From the NCBI GenBank assembly GCA_947650365.1, contig OX393549.1, positions 37,591,098-37,655,097 on the forward strand: a stretch of DNA of 64,000 nt, written 5' to 3'. The notes under the pieces are model-generated. The model had not been told where the DNA came from, made no database searches, and was given only the letters and a program-made list of their open reading frames with translations. This document shows, piece after piece, positions 36,647-43,000 of the stretch. Source of the stretch: Chamaelirium japonicum. Lineage: Eukaryota > Streptophyta > Magnoliopsida > Liliales > Melanthiaceae. Position 1 is the stretch's first letter; each line of letters starts with the position of its first letter. A program made the position numbers and the translations under genes.

Positions 36647-37082
36647 CTCTATCGAATCCAGGATGGCAACCTTGGGAGGAGAAGGTGGAGGAGAGGTAGA
36701 CAAGGTCCTGCTTGAATCTGAACCCCAGCTTGAGCACGTGGGGAGACACGAACATGTCTCGAAGCAGCTCCCAAACGGAGTTGAGCGGGATGGAGAGCAG
36801 GTCAACCAGGAACACGGGCGAGTCGCCGATTGCCGGACCGGCCGGCTCACGGAGGACCCGGCATGCGATCTGGAGGAGGGTAACCGTGGGGAAGGAGGGT
36901 GTAGGAGAGGGGACGGAGACGGAGCCGCCGCTGTGGTGGTTCCGGGAGGGCTTCCACTCGGCGTCCAGCCCGATGACGGATGACCGGAGTAGCGCCCACC
37001 GGAGGAGGGAGAACTCCGGGGAGTCAACCTCCGTCACCATGTGAATTTCGAGAAGCAGCTGGTTCGATATTTTCGATTCCAT
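4377..37082 (-). CDS. Mut7-like 3'-5' exonuclease gene, seven exons, 3' end missing
   Basis: Seven exons join in frame to 465 codons: 37082-36648, 27977-27846, 6921-6798, 6674-6624, 5767-5328, 4721-4645 and 4512-4377. All introns are GT-AG and every phase agrees. Residues 12-225 form a DEDDy exonuclease of the Werner/Mut-7 type: Exo I is GLDAEW (D40, E42), Exo II is [11 protein letters not shown] (D126), Exo III is [10 protein letters not shown] (Y208, D212). A linker with a basic cluster (342-353) precedes the Mut7-C domain, from about residue 387, with [20 protein letters not shown] and LLTRDAKLL. The family removes nucleotides from RNA or DNA 3' ends with two metal ions; the plant substrate is not evident here. 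Plant relatives are about 500 residues, so roughly 40-90 C-terminal residues including the CxxC zinc ribbon are absent and probably lie left of position 1. ATG 37082 is chosen because the domain starts soon after; the frame stays open to an ATG at 37271. Confidence 0.9.
4645..4721 (-). CDS. Mut7-like exonuclease, exon 6 (Mut7-C)
   Basis: The exon is 77 bp and codes [20 protein letters not shown] then KKPEP. It follows CDVM of exon 5 as in other Mut7-C proteins. The acceptor is CTTACACAG and the donor CCAAG before GTTC. It ends in phase 2, and the split arginine codon is completed by exon 7. Confidence 0.9.
5328..5767 (-). CDS. Mut7-like exonuclease, exon 5 (linker and start of Mut7-C)
   Basis: The exon is 440 bp, running from acceptor CTGCAG to donor ATG before GTATGA. 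It codes the low-conservation linker, a basic cluster at residues 342-353 that could act in nucleic-acid binding or nuclear import (inference), and the family hallmark [21 protein letters not shown] that opens the Mut7-C domain. Confidence 0.88.
6624..6674 (-). CDS. Mut7-like exonuclease, exon 4
   Basis: This short 51-bp exon has acceptor TTGCAG and donor ACTG before GTAAGG. Its phases fit exons 3 and 5. It codes [17 protein letters not shown], a poorly conserved linker after the nuclease fold. It is supported by splice sites and frame rather than by similarity. Confidence 0.75.
6798..6921 (-). CDS. Mut7-like exonuclease, exon 3 (Exo III motif)
   Basis: The exon is 124 bp and codes [16 protein letters not shown] then [15 protein letters not shown]. 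This is the Exo III motif with the tyrosine and aspartate of the DEDDy class. The acceptor follows CTCCAG and the donor is GAAG before GTTTGT. It ends in phase 1 and continues into exon 4. Confidence 0.92.
7075..7345. repeat. Palindrome block GGTTTCGG/CCGAAACC plus inverted copy of the 1.7-kb repeat
   Basis: GTTTCGAC, TTTCGGCC, GGTTTCGG and CCGAAACC are packed into 7078-7175. The stretch 7280-7345 (CTCCATTTACTTTAAGCT and TGTAAATAAGC) is the reverse complement of 1705-1765. It lies in intron 2. Confidence 0.5.
7675..7890. repeat. Palindrome block, motif CGACACGTGTCG
   Basis: Copies of GTGTCCGACACG, CGACACGTGTCG and TGTCGGACA occur about every 20-40 bp. A similar, more decayed block occupies 10521-10625. 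No coding content. Confidence 0.55.
8204..8515. mobile_element. Possible foldback element next to a (TA)n tract
   Basis: (TA)11 at about 8209-8231 is followed by GGGTAGTGATACACTGATAG. An inverted repeat (GAAATTTCAGCTCATTCTA with its complement) spans 8333-8460. The right boundary is unclear. Confidence 0.4.
8575..8800 (+). mobile_element. LTR-like fragment with TATA box
   Basis: TTAGTCCCACCTCG, then TATATAAAGGCCC, then AATAATGAAATGA is the arrangement typical of small plant LTRs. It is followed by four spaced copies of GTGTGAAACCC(TAG). No partner LTR, primer site or coding part was found, so this would be a fossil fragment. A host promoter is the alternative. Confidence 0.35.
8840..9400. 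other. C-rich, proline-coding low-complexity stretch
   Basis: CCGACCCGGCCCC-like sequence opens long proline- or glycine/arginine-rich frames on both strands. Such mirror frames arise from composition. No domain is seen. A short frame at 9424 starts [19 protein letters not shown] and stops after about 37 codons; it is not recognised. Confidence 0.5.
9927..10106. mobile_element. Foldback MITE
   Basis: Arms of about 78 bp starting AGGGTAAGATGATC pair almost perfectly with the right arm ending GATCTTACCCT. Part of the same sequence (CCTCACCAA-TTTCATCAAATTCC) recurs just outside at about 10113-10140, which suggests a nested or duplicated end. Confidence 0.7.
10168..10199. repeat. Perfect 13-bp hairpin
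   Basis: CCTGAGGTGCAGC and its exact complement are separated by six bases. It is followed at 10216 by a (TA)n tract. It could be the terminal hairpin of a decayed element, but no partner end was found. Confidence 0.6.
10216..10511. mobile_element. Foldback element 10305-10454 inside a (TA)n tract
   Basis: About 44 TA units lie on the left and about 28 on the right. Between them sits a 150-bp element whose arms 10317-10365 and 10394-10442 are perfect 49-bp inverted repeats around a 28-bp loop. Ends are GGGAAGTGCTAGAATGCGGC and ...GCATTATAGCAGCCCCC. It is the close relative of 27072-27221. Confidence 0.85.
10521..10800. repeat. Decayed palindrome blocks (GTGTCCG type, then GAAACC type)
   Basis: 10521-10625 has GTGTCCGCGTCG, TGTCCCGTGTCCG and similar words, like 7675-7890. 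10720-10790 has repeated CTGAAACC and CCGAAAC words, like 7078-7175. No coding content. Confidence 0.4.
10894..11110 (-). pseudogene. Unrecognised exon-like segment in a 165-bp tandem duplication
   Basis: The minus strand of 10896-11045 has 50 open codons ending in a stop, with peptide words [19 protein letters not shown] and [15 protein letters not shown] do not recognise the family. The same 165-bp unit starts again at 11059 and is interrupted at 11110 by the LTR element, resuming at 14896-15002. The second copy has lost the frame (an in-frame TGA after KAMP). It is probably a gene fragment caught in intron 2. Confidence 0.35.
11111..14895 (-). mobile_element. Young gag-only LTR retrotransposon (gypsy-type, TR-GAG-like)
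   Basis: Two 965-bp LTRs (11111-12075 and 13931-14895) flank a 1.85-kb interior. The 5-bp target duplication GAATT is exact (11106-11110 and 14896-14900). The element is in minus orientation: primer-binding site at 13910-13930 complementary to initiator-Met tRNA (TGGTATTAGAGC), purine tract at about 12076-12085. The LTRs differ at only about three positions, so insertion is very recent. The interior holds a gag-like frame and no protease, reverse transcriptase, RNase H or integrase, so it depended on a relative. Each LTR ends in two 21-bp units that repeat the primer-binding site (see findings). Confidence 0.92.
12088..13550 (-). CDS. Gag-like frame of the non-autonomous LTR element
   Basis: The frame includes [17 protein letters not shown], then [20 protein letters not shown] and HALVWW, the pattern of the Retrotrans_gag domain of Ty3/gypsy elements. 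No CCHC zinc knuckle was seen. The C-terminal two thirds match nothing I recognise. It is a fossil part of the element 11111-14895 and not a host gene. Confidence 0.75.
14896..15143. other. Host intron between two LTR elements
   Basis: It continues the 165-bp duplication unit to about 15002, then unremarkable DNA ending in the ATGTG target duplication of the copia element. Confidence 0.6.
15144..19998 (-). mobile_element. Ty1/copia LTR retrotransposon, broken
   Basis: LTRs of about 140 bp (15144-15282 and 19859-19998) start TGTTAGGAGATGACG and end ACATTAACA, with exact target duplication ATGTG (15139-15143 and 19999-20003). The primer site next to the 5' LTR reads TGGTATTAGAGC and the purine tract next to the 3' LTR reads GAGGGGGAG. 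Parts in minus order: proline-rich segment (about 19830-19030), gag-pre-integrase and integrase core (about 18400-17600, with CTGCQLVKH and SFIDDYS), reverse transcriptase (about 16750-16000, with [11 protein letters not shown]), RNase H (about 15780-15370). The LTRs are about 97-98% alike, so it is fairly young, but the coding part is split into several frames, roughly half a dozen breaks. The usual gag is not recognisable. The very short LTRs recall the Ale/Retrofit group (weak inference). Confidence 0.93.
19030..19830 (-). repeat. G-rich tandem repeats in the gag position of the copia element
   Basis: Imperfect units of about 30-40 bp built from GGAGGGGCTGCCGGAGG and GGGAATCGGGTGCAGGAG run for 0.8 kb. 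On the element's own strand they code proline-rich repeats ([11 protein letters not shown]). They lie between the 5' LTR and the integrase region. Confidence 0.7.
20225..20300 (-). mobile_element. tRNA-type SINE head
   Basis: Read on the minus strand: TAGTTTGGTTGGG (A box), then 28 bp later a perfect B box GGTTCAAACC (20235-20244). The text between, with GCTCGTGTTTAATAAGCC, is typical of plant SINEs. The tail probably runs left into the T-rich 20160-20225. No target duplication was checked with confidence. Confidence 0.6.
20301..21914. other. Intron 2 DNA, possible gypsy LTR trace at its end
   Basis: There is a CCACCA-rich stretch (20560-20710) and repeated GGTCGAAGCCCATTATTAT words (about 20770-20830). 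On the minus strand 21841-21900 starts TGTAACGACTCGATATTTTA, which resembles the start of many plant gypsy LTRs. No partner was found. No gene. Confidence 0.3.
21915..22310. mobile_element. Foldback element 21951-22290 between (CA)n and (CT)n
   Basis: The ends are GGAATGCTTAAATGCGGC and its near complement GCATTCAAGCATTCC. Arms pair over more than 100 bp and internally repeat GGAATGTGCTGATTTTTTG in both orientations. The terminal GCGGCATGCGGT is shared with the elements at 10305 and 27072. Confidence 0.8.
22311..22930. mobile_element. Foldback element 22329-22843 between (TA)n tracts
   Basis: The left end GGATTTTTAACAAATAAACC then TCTTCTCTATTTACATATA pairs with the right end TATATGTAAATAGAGAAGA then GTAAAAAAACC. 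Inside, the phrase TACATATAAACTCC recurs. About 9 TA units lie on the left and 44 on the right. No coding part. Confidence 0.75.
22934..23242. mobile_element. Foldback element 22934-23163 between (TA)n tracts
   Basis: A perfect 26-bp palindrome with the word TTCACCATTCGAATGGTGAA lies at 22949-22974 and a variant at about 23118-23142. CAACAATTGCGGCT and AGCCGCAATTGTT are inverted around a central TATATA-rich hairpin. Ends are GGGTTTGG and CAGGCCC. The right flank is about 39 TA units. Confidence 0.75.
23243..24522. other. Pyrimidine-rich then GC-rich stretch; possible 5' region of a plus-strand gene
   Basis: CTCTCTC and CCCCCC runs (23500-23760) give way to a GC-rich stretch (23760-24480) with many CpG. 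Frames here are serine/proline- or arginine-rich with no domain. It could be the promoter and leader of the small spliced frame at 24939-25327 (inference). Confidence 0.3.
24523..24731. mobile_element. Mutator-like MITE (GGGTAATTTACACTTTG family)
   Basis: The inverted ends GGGTAATTTACACTTTG and CAAAGTGTAATTTAACC enclose CCCCCTGAAGTTT and its complement. It has the same family structure as 36214-36468. The outer 9 bp do not match, so the copy is old or altered. A partial second copy starts at about 24757 (AAATTACATTTTACCCCCTG). Confidence 0.7.
24939..25327 (+). CDS. Possible first coding exons of a small spliced gene (hAT-like N terminus?)
   Basis: Three exons join in frame: 24939-25008, 25088-25131 and 25283-25327. 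Acceptors are CCCCCAG and CTTCAG, donors GAAG before GTTAGT, CAAG before GTATCA and CAAG before GTACCA. The peptide begins [18 protein letters not shown] then [15 protein letters not shown] leader acceptor GCAG at 24914 precedes the ATG. The text resembles the N termini of plant hAT/BED transposase-like proteins as I remember them, but no BED finger follows and no later exon was found. It lies antisense within intron 2 of the exonuclease gene. Confidence 0.35.
25328..26080. other. Intergenic or intronic DNA with (CT)29 tract
   Basis: The (CT)n run at 25800-25857 is the only clear feature. The long plus-strand frame across it (SLSLSL) is composition-driven. No domain. Confidence 0.5.
26085..26977 (+). 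mobile_element. Helitron-like 3' terminus at 26977 and a decayed copy near 26135
   Basis: CGTGCC-GACA-GGCACG (26951-26966) is a 6-bp-stem hairpin followed 7 bp later by CTAG and then T, the layout of plant Helitron 3' ends. CATGTCGACAGGCACAAGCA then TTACTAT at about 26108-26136 is a decayed copy of the same end. The DNA between (26380-26940) repeats GGGCGCC, AATATGGGC and CCCTCAAAATATT and includes a (GA)n tract at 26409-26440. No RepHel gene and no secure 5' TC end was seen, so this is a non-autonomous candidate only. Confidence 0.45.
26978..27274. mobile_element. Foldback element 27072-27221 inside a (TA)n tract
   Basis: About 47 TA units lie left and 26 right of a 150-bp element starting GGGGTATGCTATAATACGGC and ending GCCGCATTATAGCATGCCCC. 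Arms pair along most of their length with several mismatches. It is a sister of 10305-10454: the same GCGGCATGCGGT end and a related GCGTGCAT core. Confidence 0.85.
27275..27845. other. Intron 2, 5' part, no repeat or gene seen
   Basis: AT-rich intron DNA next to exon 2 with nothing recognisable. The frame at 27649-27837 has no domain. Confidence 0.5.
27846..27977 (-). CDS. Mut7-like exonuclease, exon 2
   Basis: The exon is 132 bp, 44 codons, phase 0 at both ends. It reads [16 protein letters not shown]...[15 protein letters not shown], which continues exon 1 and matches the helix region between Exo II and Exo III in this family. The acceptor is CAG before GTCGAACC and the donor is AAAG before GTTTGA. 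It sits alone between introns of 8.7 and 20.9 kb, which makes it easy for an annotation pipeline to miss. Confidence 0.9.
28335..32505 (-). mobile_element. Old non-autonomous LTR element with a nested solo LTR
   Basis: Long direct repeats of about 0.5-0.6 kb occur at about 28335-28905 and 30507-31007, the second continuing at 32417 to about 32505. They share phrases such as TCTTTTCATCATGTTCAGTT and GATATCAAAGGATTACC. A primer site for initiator-Met tRNA lies at 30492-30506 (minus strand TTTGGTATCAGAGC), so orientation is minus. The LTRs differ by roughly 15-20% by eye, so it is old. The 1.6-kb interior has no recognisable gag or pol. No secure target duplication. Confidence 0.75.
31008..32411. 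mobile_element. Solo LTR inserted in the older LTR
   Basis: It starts TGATGTAGACCCC, ends GCTTGCATCA, and is flanked on both sides by CAAAG (31003-31007 and 32412-32416). The older LTR resumes right after the second CAAAG. It is 1.4 kb and has no interior. Purine-rich frames inside (31762-31968) are not genes. Solo LTRs arise by recombination between the two LTRs of one insertion. Confidence 0.85.
33005..33290. repeat. Palindrome block, motif GGTACCGGCCGGTACC
   Basis: CCGGTACGTACCGG, CGGTACCGGCC and GATACCGG words occur more than a dozen times in 285 bp. The edges GGTTTAAAATCATGG and TTTAAAAGTTAAAACCATGG are inverted, so it is probably a small non-autonomous DNA element. Confidence 0.6.
33379..33602 (+). 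mobile_element. tRNA-type SINE with poly(A) tail
   Basis: TAGCACAATTGGTG (A box) is followed by TCTTCGATTCGAATC (B box, at about 33431-33460). The body ends in a run of 16 A. Possible 6-bp target duplication ATCGGA at 33373-33378 and after the tail. No coding content; it would be copied by LINE machinery. Confidence 0.65.
33690..35045. repeat. Element-like region bounded by TTTCGATCGAAA motif blocks
   Basis: Left block 33690-33770 and right block 34670-35040 are packed with TTTCGATCGAAAT, GGTTTCGATCC, CCGAAACC and TCGAAATG in both orientations. The middle (33840-34660) has repeated CGACGA, GATCCGACGA and GATCTGGC words and a 141-codon minus-strand frame with no known domain. The whole could be one 1.35-kb non-autonomous DNA element (inference). 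Confidence 0.5.
35046..36213. other. Intron 1, no gene or repeat seen
   Basis: Plain AT-rich intron DNA. Frames here have no domain and no splice logic. Confidence 0.5.
36214..36468. mobile_element. Mutator-like MITE with perfect 9-bp target duplication
   Basis: The inverted ends GGGTAAATTACACTTTG and its approximate complement ending AATTACCC enclose CCCCAATGAAGTTTAGCTCA and its mirror. The flanks TAGATAATA (36205-36213 and 36469-36477) match exactly. Nine-base duplications are the hallmark of Mutator-type transposition. It has 255 bp and no coding. Confidence 0.9.
36586..36643. repeat. (GA)29 tract against the exon 1 splice donor
   Basis: On the gene strand this is (CT)n beginning five bases into intron 1, right after GTAAT. 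Read-through of the donor would give the SLSLSL peptide seen in the long minus-strand frame. Confidence 0.9.
36648..37082 (-). CDS. Mut7-like exonuclease, exon 1 (Exo I and Exo II motifs)
   Basis: This exon holds 145 codons and ends in phase 0 at ...PGFDR before donor GTAATC. It carries [12 protein letters not shown] (Exo I), the beta strands VTLLQIA and VFLVDLLSI, and [11 protein letters not shown] (Exo II). Codons for residues 45-85 are GC-rich and serine/proline-rich, which suggests a variable loop. The intron starts directly with a long (CT)n run. Confidence 0.9.
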
Positions 37083-37860
37083 GAGTTGTGACAGACCCGA
37101 ATTGTGTTCTTCCCCCTTCAACATCAAGGTCCCTCCGGTCAGGGAGACGAGTCGTGCTGCTATTCGCACCCCACAAACTATCAACACCTCCAAACTTAAC
37201 ACAAGGAAATGTTGCACACCACCATCTCCAAAGCAGCTCAAGCATATTGATATGCACACCACCATCTCCATCGCCGGAGCACTGGTGTCGTCCCATTATC
37301 CTCATCATTGCCTCCTCCCCACTCTATCCATCGTCGCCAGGTCCACCCTCCTCTCCCCTCTCCTCCTCCCCACTCTGATACCCCACCGGAGCCACCGATC
37401 CCATGCACCTCACAGCTGGTGCCTCCCCGCCCCCCTCTCTTTCTCCTCATTCTTGTGGATGCGTCGGTCGGGAGCTCCTAACAGACATGGTGTGGTCTAT
37501 GTCGGTCTAGATCGACATAAAGGGAAGACACCATGTCGGTTAAGAGCAACCGACAATCAAGTCGGTCGCTCTTGACCGACACGTCTGTAGGAATGAGGAG
37601 CAAGAGTAGAAGGGAGGAGTAGGAGGAAGAAGGGGAGAAGGAAAAGAGTGGAGGAGGAAGCGGTGGTGAGGTGCTTGGGACTGATGGCTCTTTCAAGACA
37701 ATTGGAGTAGGGAGGAGGAGGAGGAGGAGGAGCTAAAAGAAAGGAGGAGGAAGAAGAAGGAGATGAGGAGGAGGATACGACGGTGACAGTATGAGGTGCA
37801 AACCGTTCAAAATCAAGCTGGGGTTTGTGCATGATATTGGGTGTGGGTGCAAAATTTGTC
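37083..37860. other. Upstream flank of the exonuclease gene
   Basis: The promoter should lie here, but no TATA box at a convincing distance was seen. TGCACACCACCATCTCCA occurs twice (about 37213 and 37253). 37505-37585 contains GTCGGTCTAGATCGAC, GTCGGTTAAGAGCAACCGAC and GTCGGTCGCTC-TTGACCGAC, another small palindrome block. 37610-37780 is purine-rich (GGAGGA). Confidence 0.4.
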
Positions 37861-38450
37861 CAAAACTGCACCCGTACCATTTGGGCTCACGCAACGGCCC
37901 AAATGATGAGTCCAAACCCAAGAAGCATCGCCACATGGCCCATAAACTGAGCGGGCCTTATTTGAAGCCTAATAGAGGTCCAAGTAAAGGCCCAACGAGG
38001 AGACCCAGGACCAATGACACATCAGTACCGCCATGTCATCATTGTCGTATAAGCACATACTTCAGCTATAAAAGGACTTTTATGGCATACAAAAAAGAAG
38101 TTGGTGGATTGATCAAGAAAGGAAGGGATTCCAGAGCCAGAGCTATCTTTTTCTAGTTCTCTTATAATTGCTTCATGCAATCCCATTGTAAGAAGCTTCT
38201 CTCGGTCTGTCGAGAAAACACTCAACCCCCTCCCCCCTTTTACATACATTATAATGCAAACCATGTGGCACTTCTCACCCGAAGACGTAGGTCGTAAGAC
38301 CGAATTTCAACAACTCCTGTGTCATTTCTTTCTCTACTCTCTAATCCTACTCTACATCATGCATACCATCCATATTCAATCAAAAATTGTGGGGTGAGAT
38401 TTCTGATCAAGACGGCACGAAAATTTTTCCCACATTGGGGGTGTTAGTAA
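37861..38450 (+). mobile_element. Gypsy-like LTR fragment
   Basis: CTATAAAAGGAC (about 38064) is followed by a polyadenylation-like region and CACCCGAAGACGTAGGTCG then GACCGAATTTCAACAACTCC, the leader pattern common in plant Ty3/gypsy LTRs. No partner LTR or coding region was found. Fossil fragment. Confidence 0.45.
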
Positions 38451-39315
38451 TTTTGTGGGTGCAAATAATAATACATTTTATCATTTCATGCTCGTGAATC
38501 ACAACGCTAACAGAATTTCTTGGCTAGTAACTCACTTTACTTGTTCAACAACAAGTCAGCATCATTTCTAGGACATGACTTGATTATGTTAGCTCATATT
38601 AGTAAACAAGATTAATACGAGATTTTTGTTCATACCCCATGAATTCATGATCTGACGATGTTTCCTATTAAAAATGTTTTCCAATACGAGTGGAGACCAC
38701 ATTCATTCTTTTGCATGCTAGTCGGGGCTTAGTGTGATTAACTAATTAGAGCTGGGTGTAATAGATGGTTGTGATTTAATTTTGGCTTTCACCAATCTCT
38801 TAAATTGTGGTACTAACCTCAAAGGATCCGGTTCCTTCCAATATTCATACATCATTTATATCCCACAAGTCATTTACCATATCATAATAATACCCTCTCT
38901 TCAATACACCCCCATGATCTCCTCTCTAGTATCTCATCTTCAGTCTTCTGCGTGCATCTACTATGACATCCTCTCTTATGACTATATTATCTTCGGCAAG
39001 CATTTTCTCTCTTTTGTTTACTTCCTCAGTGAAGGTATTTCTTGTCCCTTGCCCCATTCTCCTCTTTTTATCCATAATCATAGCCACCACCACCTTCCCT
39101 TCGGCTCGTCCTTCACCATTGTTGATACCACTACCACCTTCCCTTCCTCTCCTCCTCCTTCTCCTCCTTCCTCATTGATACCCCTTCAACCGCCTTGCCA
39201 TCAACTCATTGTTAGATATTATCGGGTCAAACATACAAAACAACATTCAATAGGATTATGTTAAATGTTCTTCAGTATGTTCAACATGATCCCATCGAAT
39301 ATTTTGGCACCATTT
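38451..39315. other. No gene seen
   Basis: A 160-codon plus-strand frame (38782-39264) is rich in Ser, Pro, His and Ile and has no domain. Judged chance. Confidence 0.5.
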
Positions 39316-40070
39316 TGTGACAACCAAGAGCCAAGACTCTTGAGACAGAAGGCCAAGATTGGATGAGGTGAGGTTATGTAAGGTGAGATGTCAAAGTCCA
39401 TGAATTAATCCCATTTTGCCTGGAGAGAAAAAGATTTTAGGATGCATATATAACTTCTCATCCCTAATACTTAAGCCCCATATAAAATCACAGACCTTCA
39501 ACAAAGCGAACAATATCTTACGTGTGGGGTCGAAAAGTTACACAATTGTATTAGAGCTAGACCCCCCTCACGGAGGGGAGGTTAATCCCACATGAGGACG
39601 TGTGGCCCTTATGGTGGGTGAATTGTGACGACCAAGATTCAAGAACCAAAAGCAAAGACTCTTCAGATGGTGAAAGCCAAGATGGATGAGATAAGGTGAG
39701 GTGTTCAAGTCTATGAATTATTCTCACACCGCCTAGGGAGAAAAAAATTATGGGCTAGATATATAACTTCCCAAGACTAGGTATCAAACTAGTGATGGGG
39801 GAGTGATCATACATAGGGACGTGTAAACCTTATAGGGGGTGGATTGTGACAACCAAAAGCCAAGACTCCTAAGGTGGAAGGCCAATATTGGATATATGAG
39901 GTGAGGTGAGGTAAGTTGTCCAAGATTATGAATTAGTTCTATATCATCTAGGGACAGAAAGATTATAGGCTATATATAATTTTTCATCCCTAACACTTAA
40001 GTCATGCTTTAAAGCAGTGAGCCTTCTGGCAAAGTGGACAATATGTTGCGTGTGGGGTCAGGATGTTACA
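39316..40070 (+). mobile_element. Tandem TRIM array, three LTRs and two interiors
   Basis: LTR copies start TGTGACAACCAAGAGCC (39316-39542), TGTGACGACC (39624 to about 39780, shortened) and TGTGACAACCAAAAGCC (39845-40070). After the first LTR comes TTGTATTAGAGCTAGACC and after the second TAGGTATCAAACTAG, decayed versions of the initiator-Met primer site. Each interior is under 90 bp. The LTRs are well diverged, so the array is old. Confidence 0.6.
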
Positions 40071-43000
40071 TAATGGAAGACTGTTGAACCTTAGGATCCT
40101 ATCGAATGTTGTTCTCTATATATGGTCCTTTAATAAGAAGTTGGTGGAGGCTCCAACAATAGGGAAGAGAGGTAACGAAGGATCCGACGATGGGGAAAGG
40201 AGAGGCAGAAGAGGCTCTGGCAATGGGGAAATGGATGGAGATGAAGGTTGCGACAATGGGGAAGGAGGAGGGGAAGGGGATGAATAAGAATGAGAAGGAG
40301 GTAGGGAAAGAGGGCGATAGATAGGCCGACAATGGAGGCAGGCGTCCTTGCGTTATCGGTGTCAAGGAAGGGGGGTGACGAGGGGGTGGGGTATGTAGGT
40401 GAGAAAGAGGAGATGAAAGTATGGGGTATGAAGAGGTTTGGTGGGGCATACTTCATTTTAAGGCAAAACTGAGGGCATACTTACCATTTGAAAAAAGAAA
40501 GAAATCAAGCTAATGAGAAACCTATGAGAAAGAGGGTAAAATTTCAGACCGTCCATTCTAAGCTAGCTAATAGGATCGACAAAAAACGCCCTAGAATGCC
40601 CTACCGTGATTTGTTATACGGACGCTAATATGTGCCTCTATCAGGGCATTGCGATAGGCTCTCTGACTACTACATTCTATGGTCCATCTCAACTTGAATG
40701 TAGTAGACTGATAGGACCCATAGCAGATTGTGGTAGGCCGAACCCAGCAAAATGATTCTTACATAAATATTAACACAAAAATTAGTAGTTAATACACAAA
40801 ATTGTCTAGTAGCCTAGTTTATGTGAGGTGTATTATATAGAGTAAAAAAATAGTCATATGAAATTAAGAGGCTACCTCAAGGATTGTTTGTCTTCTCCAT
40901 TTGTGTGACAATGTGGTTTTAAATATTGTGAATTATATCGGGCCTGGAATTTTTAACATCTCTATTTCACAAAGGGGACAAGATTCTGCTGAAAACAAAA
41001 TGCCAAATGCAGAATTTTATGACCCATTCTCCTCTAATCCAAACATCGTCAAGCCTTCGGAAACTAAAGGTTATCAAGCACAATCAAGAAAAAATCATTA
41101 TCACATATGGATTATGAAAGATGATACCTCACATGATTTATAAAATCACATGTGGAGAAGATGTGTCGAAGAAGATCTGATGTGACCACAAAAATGCAAC
41201 CCCATTCCTTCGGACAAGGTCCGACACTGGAAGCTTGTAGGAGCTCATTTCTTATTTCTCTTTCTTCCTTTCTCTTTATCTCTCATGGTCGTGACCCCCT
41301 CTTTCCCTTTGGATGTGCGCTTGCTATCCTAAGGCGCCCAAGAGGTTTTAAATAGCCTCTTGTGTCCGGTTGTTATTGGGTTTGCAAGTGGGGAGGTTTT
41401 CTATTTGGTTGTCATGCAATCTCTATACACTAGGGTCTCATTGATAAGACTCTTAGAATATGCAAGTGGCGACTACTATAGAGCCCTATTGGACTCTATG
41501 TTTTGGCCAATAAGTTTCCTTTTAGGATTAGGTCACATGGAGAATTAGTAGTAAAGCTTTGGACTTCCTTCCACTAGTTAACGACTCTGAAGTCCTAGTC
41601 AAACTAGGACTCCAAGTCGGCATGAGAATTCCTACTTTTTAGAAAGTTATCCAAAGAAGAATTAGTAGTTTTGTTAGCCTGGATGATACCATGACCACAC
41701 TCCCATGCATACTATGACTAGTATTTGTCTGTCAACCGATTAAAAGCTAGGATTTGGGATCCATTAGGACTCCAACACCTCACCTCCAATCAAACTAAGA
41801 TTATTATCATCATATGACTACATCTCTCTTTAGTAATTGAAAGTTATACCAATGCACTTTTCTACTATGTAGCACATAGACCCCTCATTATCCGAGATTT
41901 ACAAGTAATGATCGGGAGTGGCAATATGACCTTCTCGGAGCACATTATAGTTTATGTCGTTAAGTTTAACATCTCATTCCTTTATGATCACTAATGAAAA
42001 TACATTTTATATTAAAATATTTATTTATCAAAACAATTATAATTTATTTAAAATTAATCTAATAAACACTTTATCAAAACAATTGCCTGGGCGCTCAGTT
42101 CCTGTGACCATCTTACATAAGATTTTTTTTTTTTTTTTTGAGAAAATCATCTTACATGAGAGTTACTCAAGAGGATAACCTTCTCTCCAGTAAAGAGTTT
42201 AAAATTCATCGATAATGAAAGTGTTCCTAAGTAATCAGTGTAATCGACCAAAAATTACCAGCTATTCATCAATAAAAACAATCTTACTGAATTAAAATCA
42301 AAATAGAATTAAAATTACAAGTATCTTAGGATTGAGACTCTATGGAAACAACATATGAGAATCACATTATCATATGGCAATCATTTGATGATGTGTTCTT
42401 ATAGTGATTCACGCTCAGTGAGGTCCAAACACACCAACATAATTCACTCGAGATTACCACTCTGATAACTAAGATAAATCATCTCATTACACGAAAACCA
42501 ATAGTTACATGGTATTGTACCAGTGTTGGACATGAAAACTTGAAGGAGAGGTGGTCGGTCACTAACTCTTTCTATCTCAGCACTGTCACAAGATCAGGGC
42601 ATATGGATACTACCAAAGGCAAAAGCATGGTGTCGTACCGGTGTTTGACATAAAAACGAAGAAATAGCCTTTGTGACTATGGTCATAGATGGAAAGGGAA
42701 CTTGATCTCTCATAACAAGAAATAGACAAAAGGAGAATAAGGAACGATAGTCCTAGGAATGGGTTGTGGATTGTGGCAATTAGTTTGATATAGATGGGGC
42801 TGTTGGGAGAAAGGGATGGTGGTGGGGGAGGCTAAGGTCGGTGATGGCCATATGACATCCTGTTTAGTTCCGTCTAGTTGGAATGCATGCAGTCAACACT
42901 GCGCGTTCCTGCCCATTTGGTTTTGTGTAGTTGCCCAAAACCAACATAGTTGCAACTCCCGATCGACATATTTTCTATAGAAAATGGTGTAGTTAGAACA

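Noticed and set aside
37083-37271. N-terminal extension of exon 1 to the ATG at 37271
   Set aside because: The frame is open, but the extra 63 residues resemble no family member; ATG 37082 fits better. It cannot be excluded without transcript data.
37081-37575. 164-codon plus-strand frame
   Set aside because: Starts antisense at the edge of exon 1 and its upstream flank; low-complexity and no domain.
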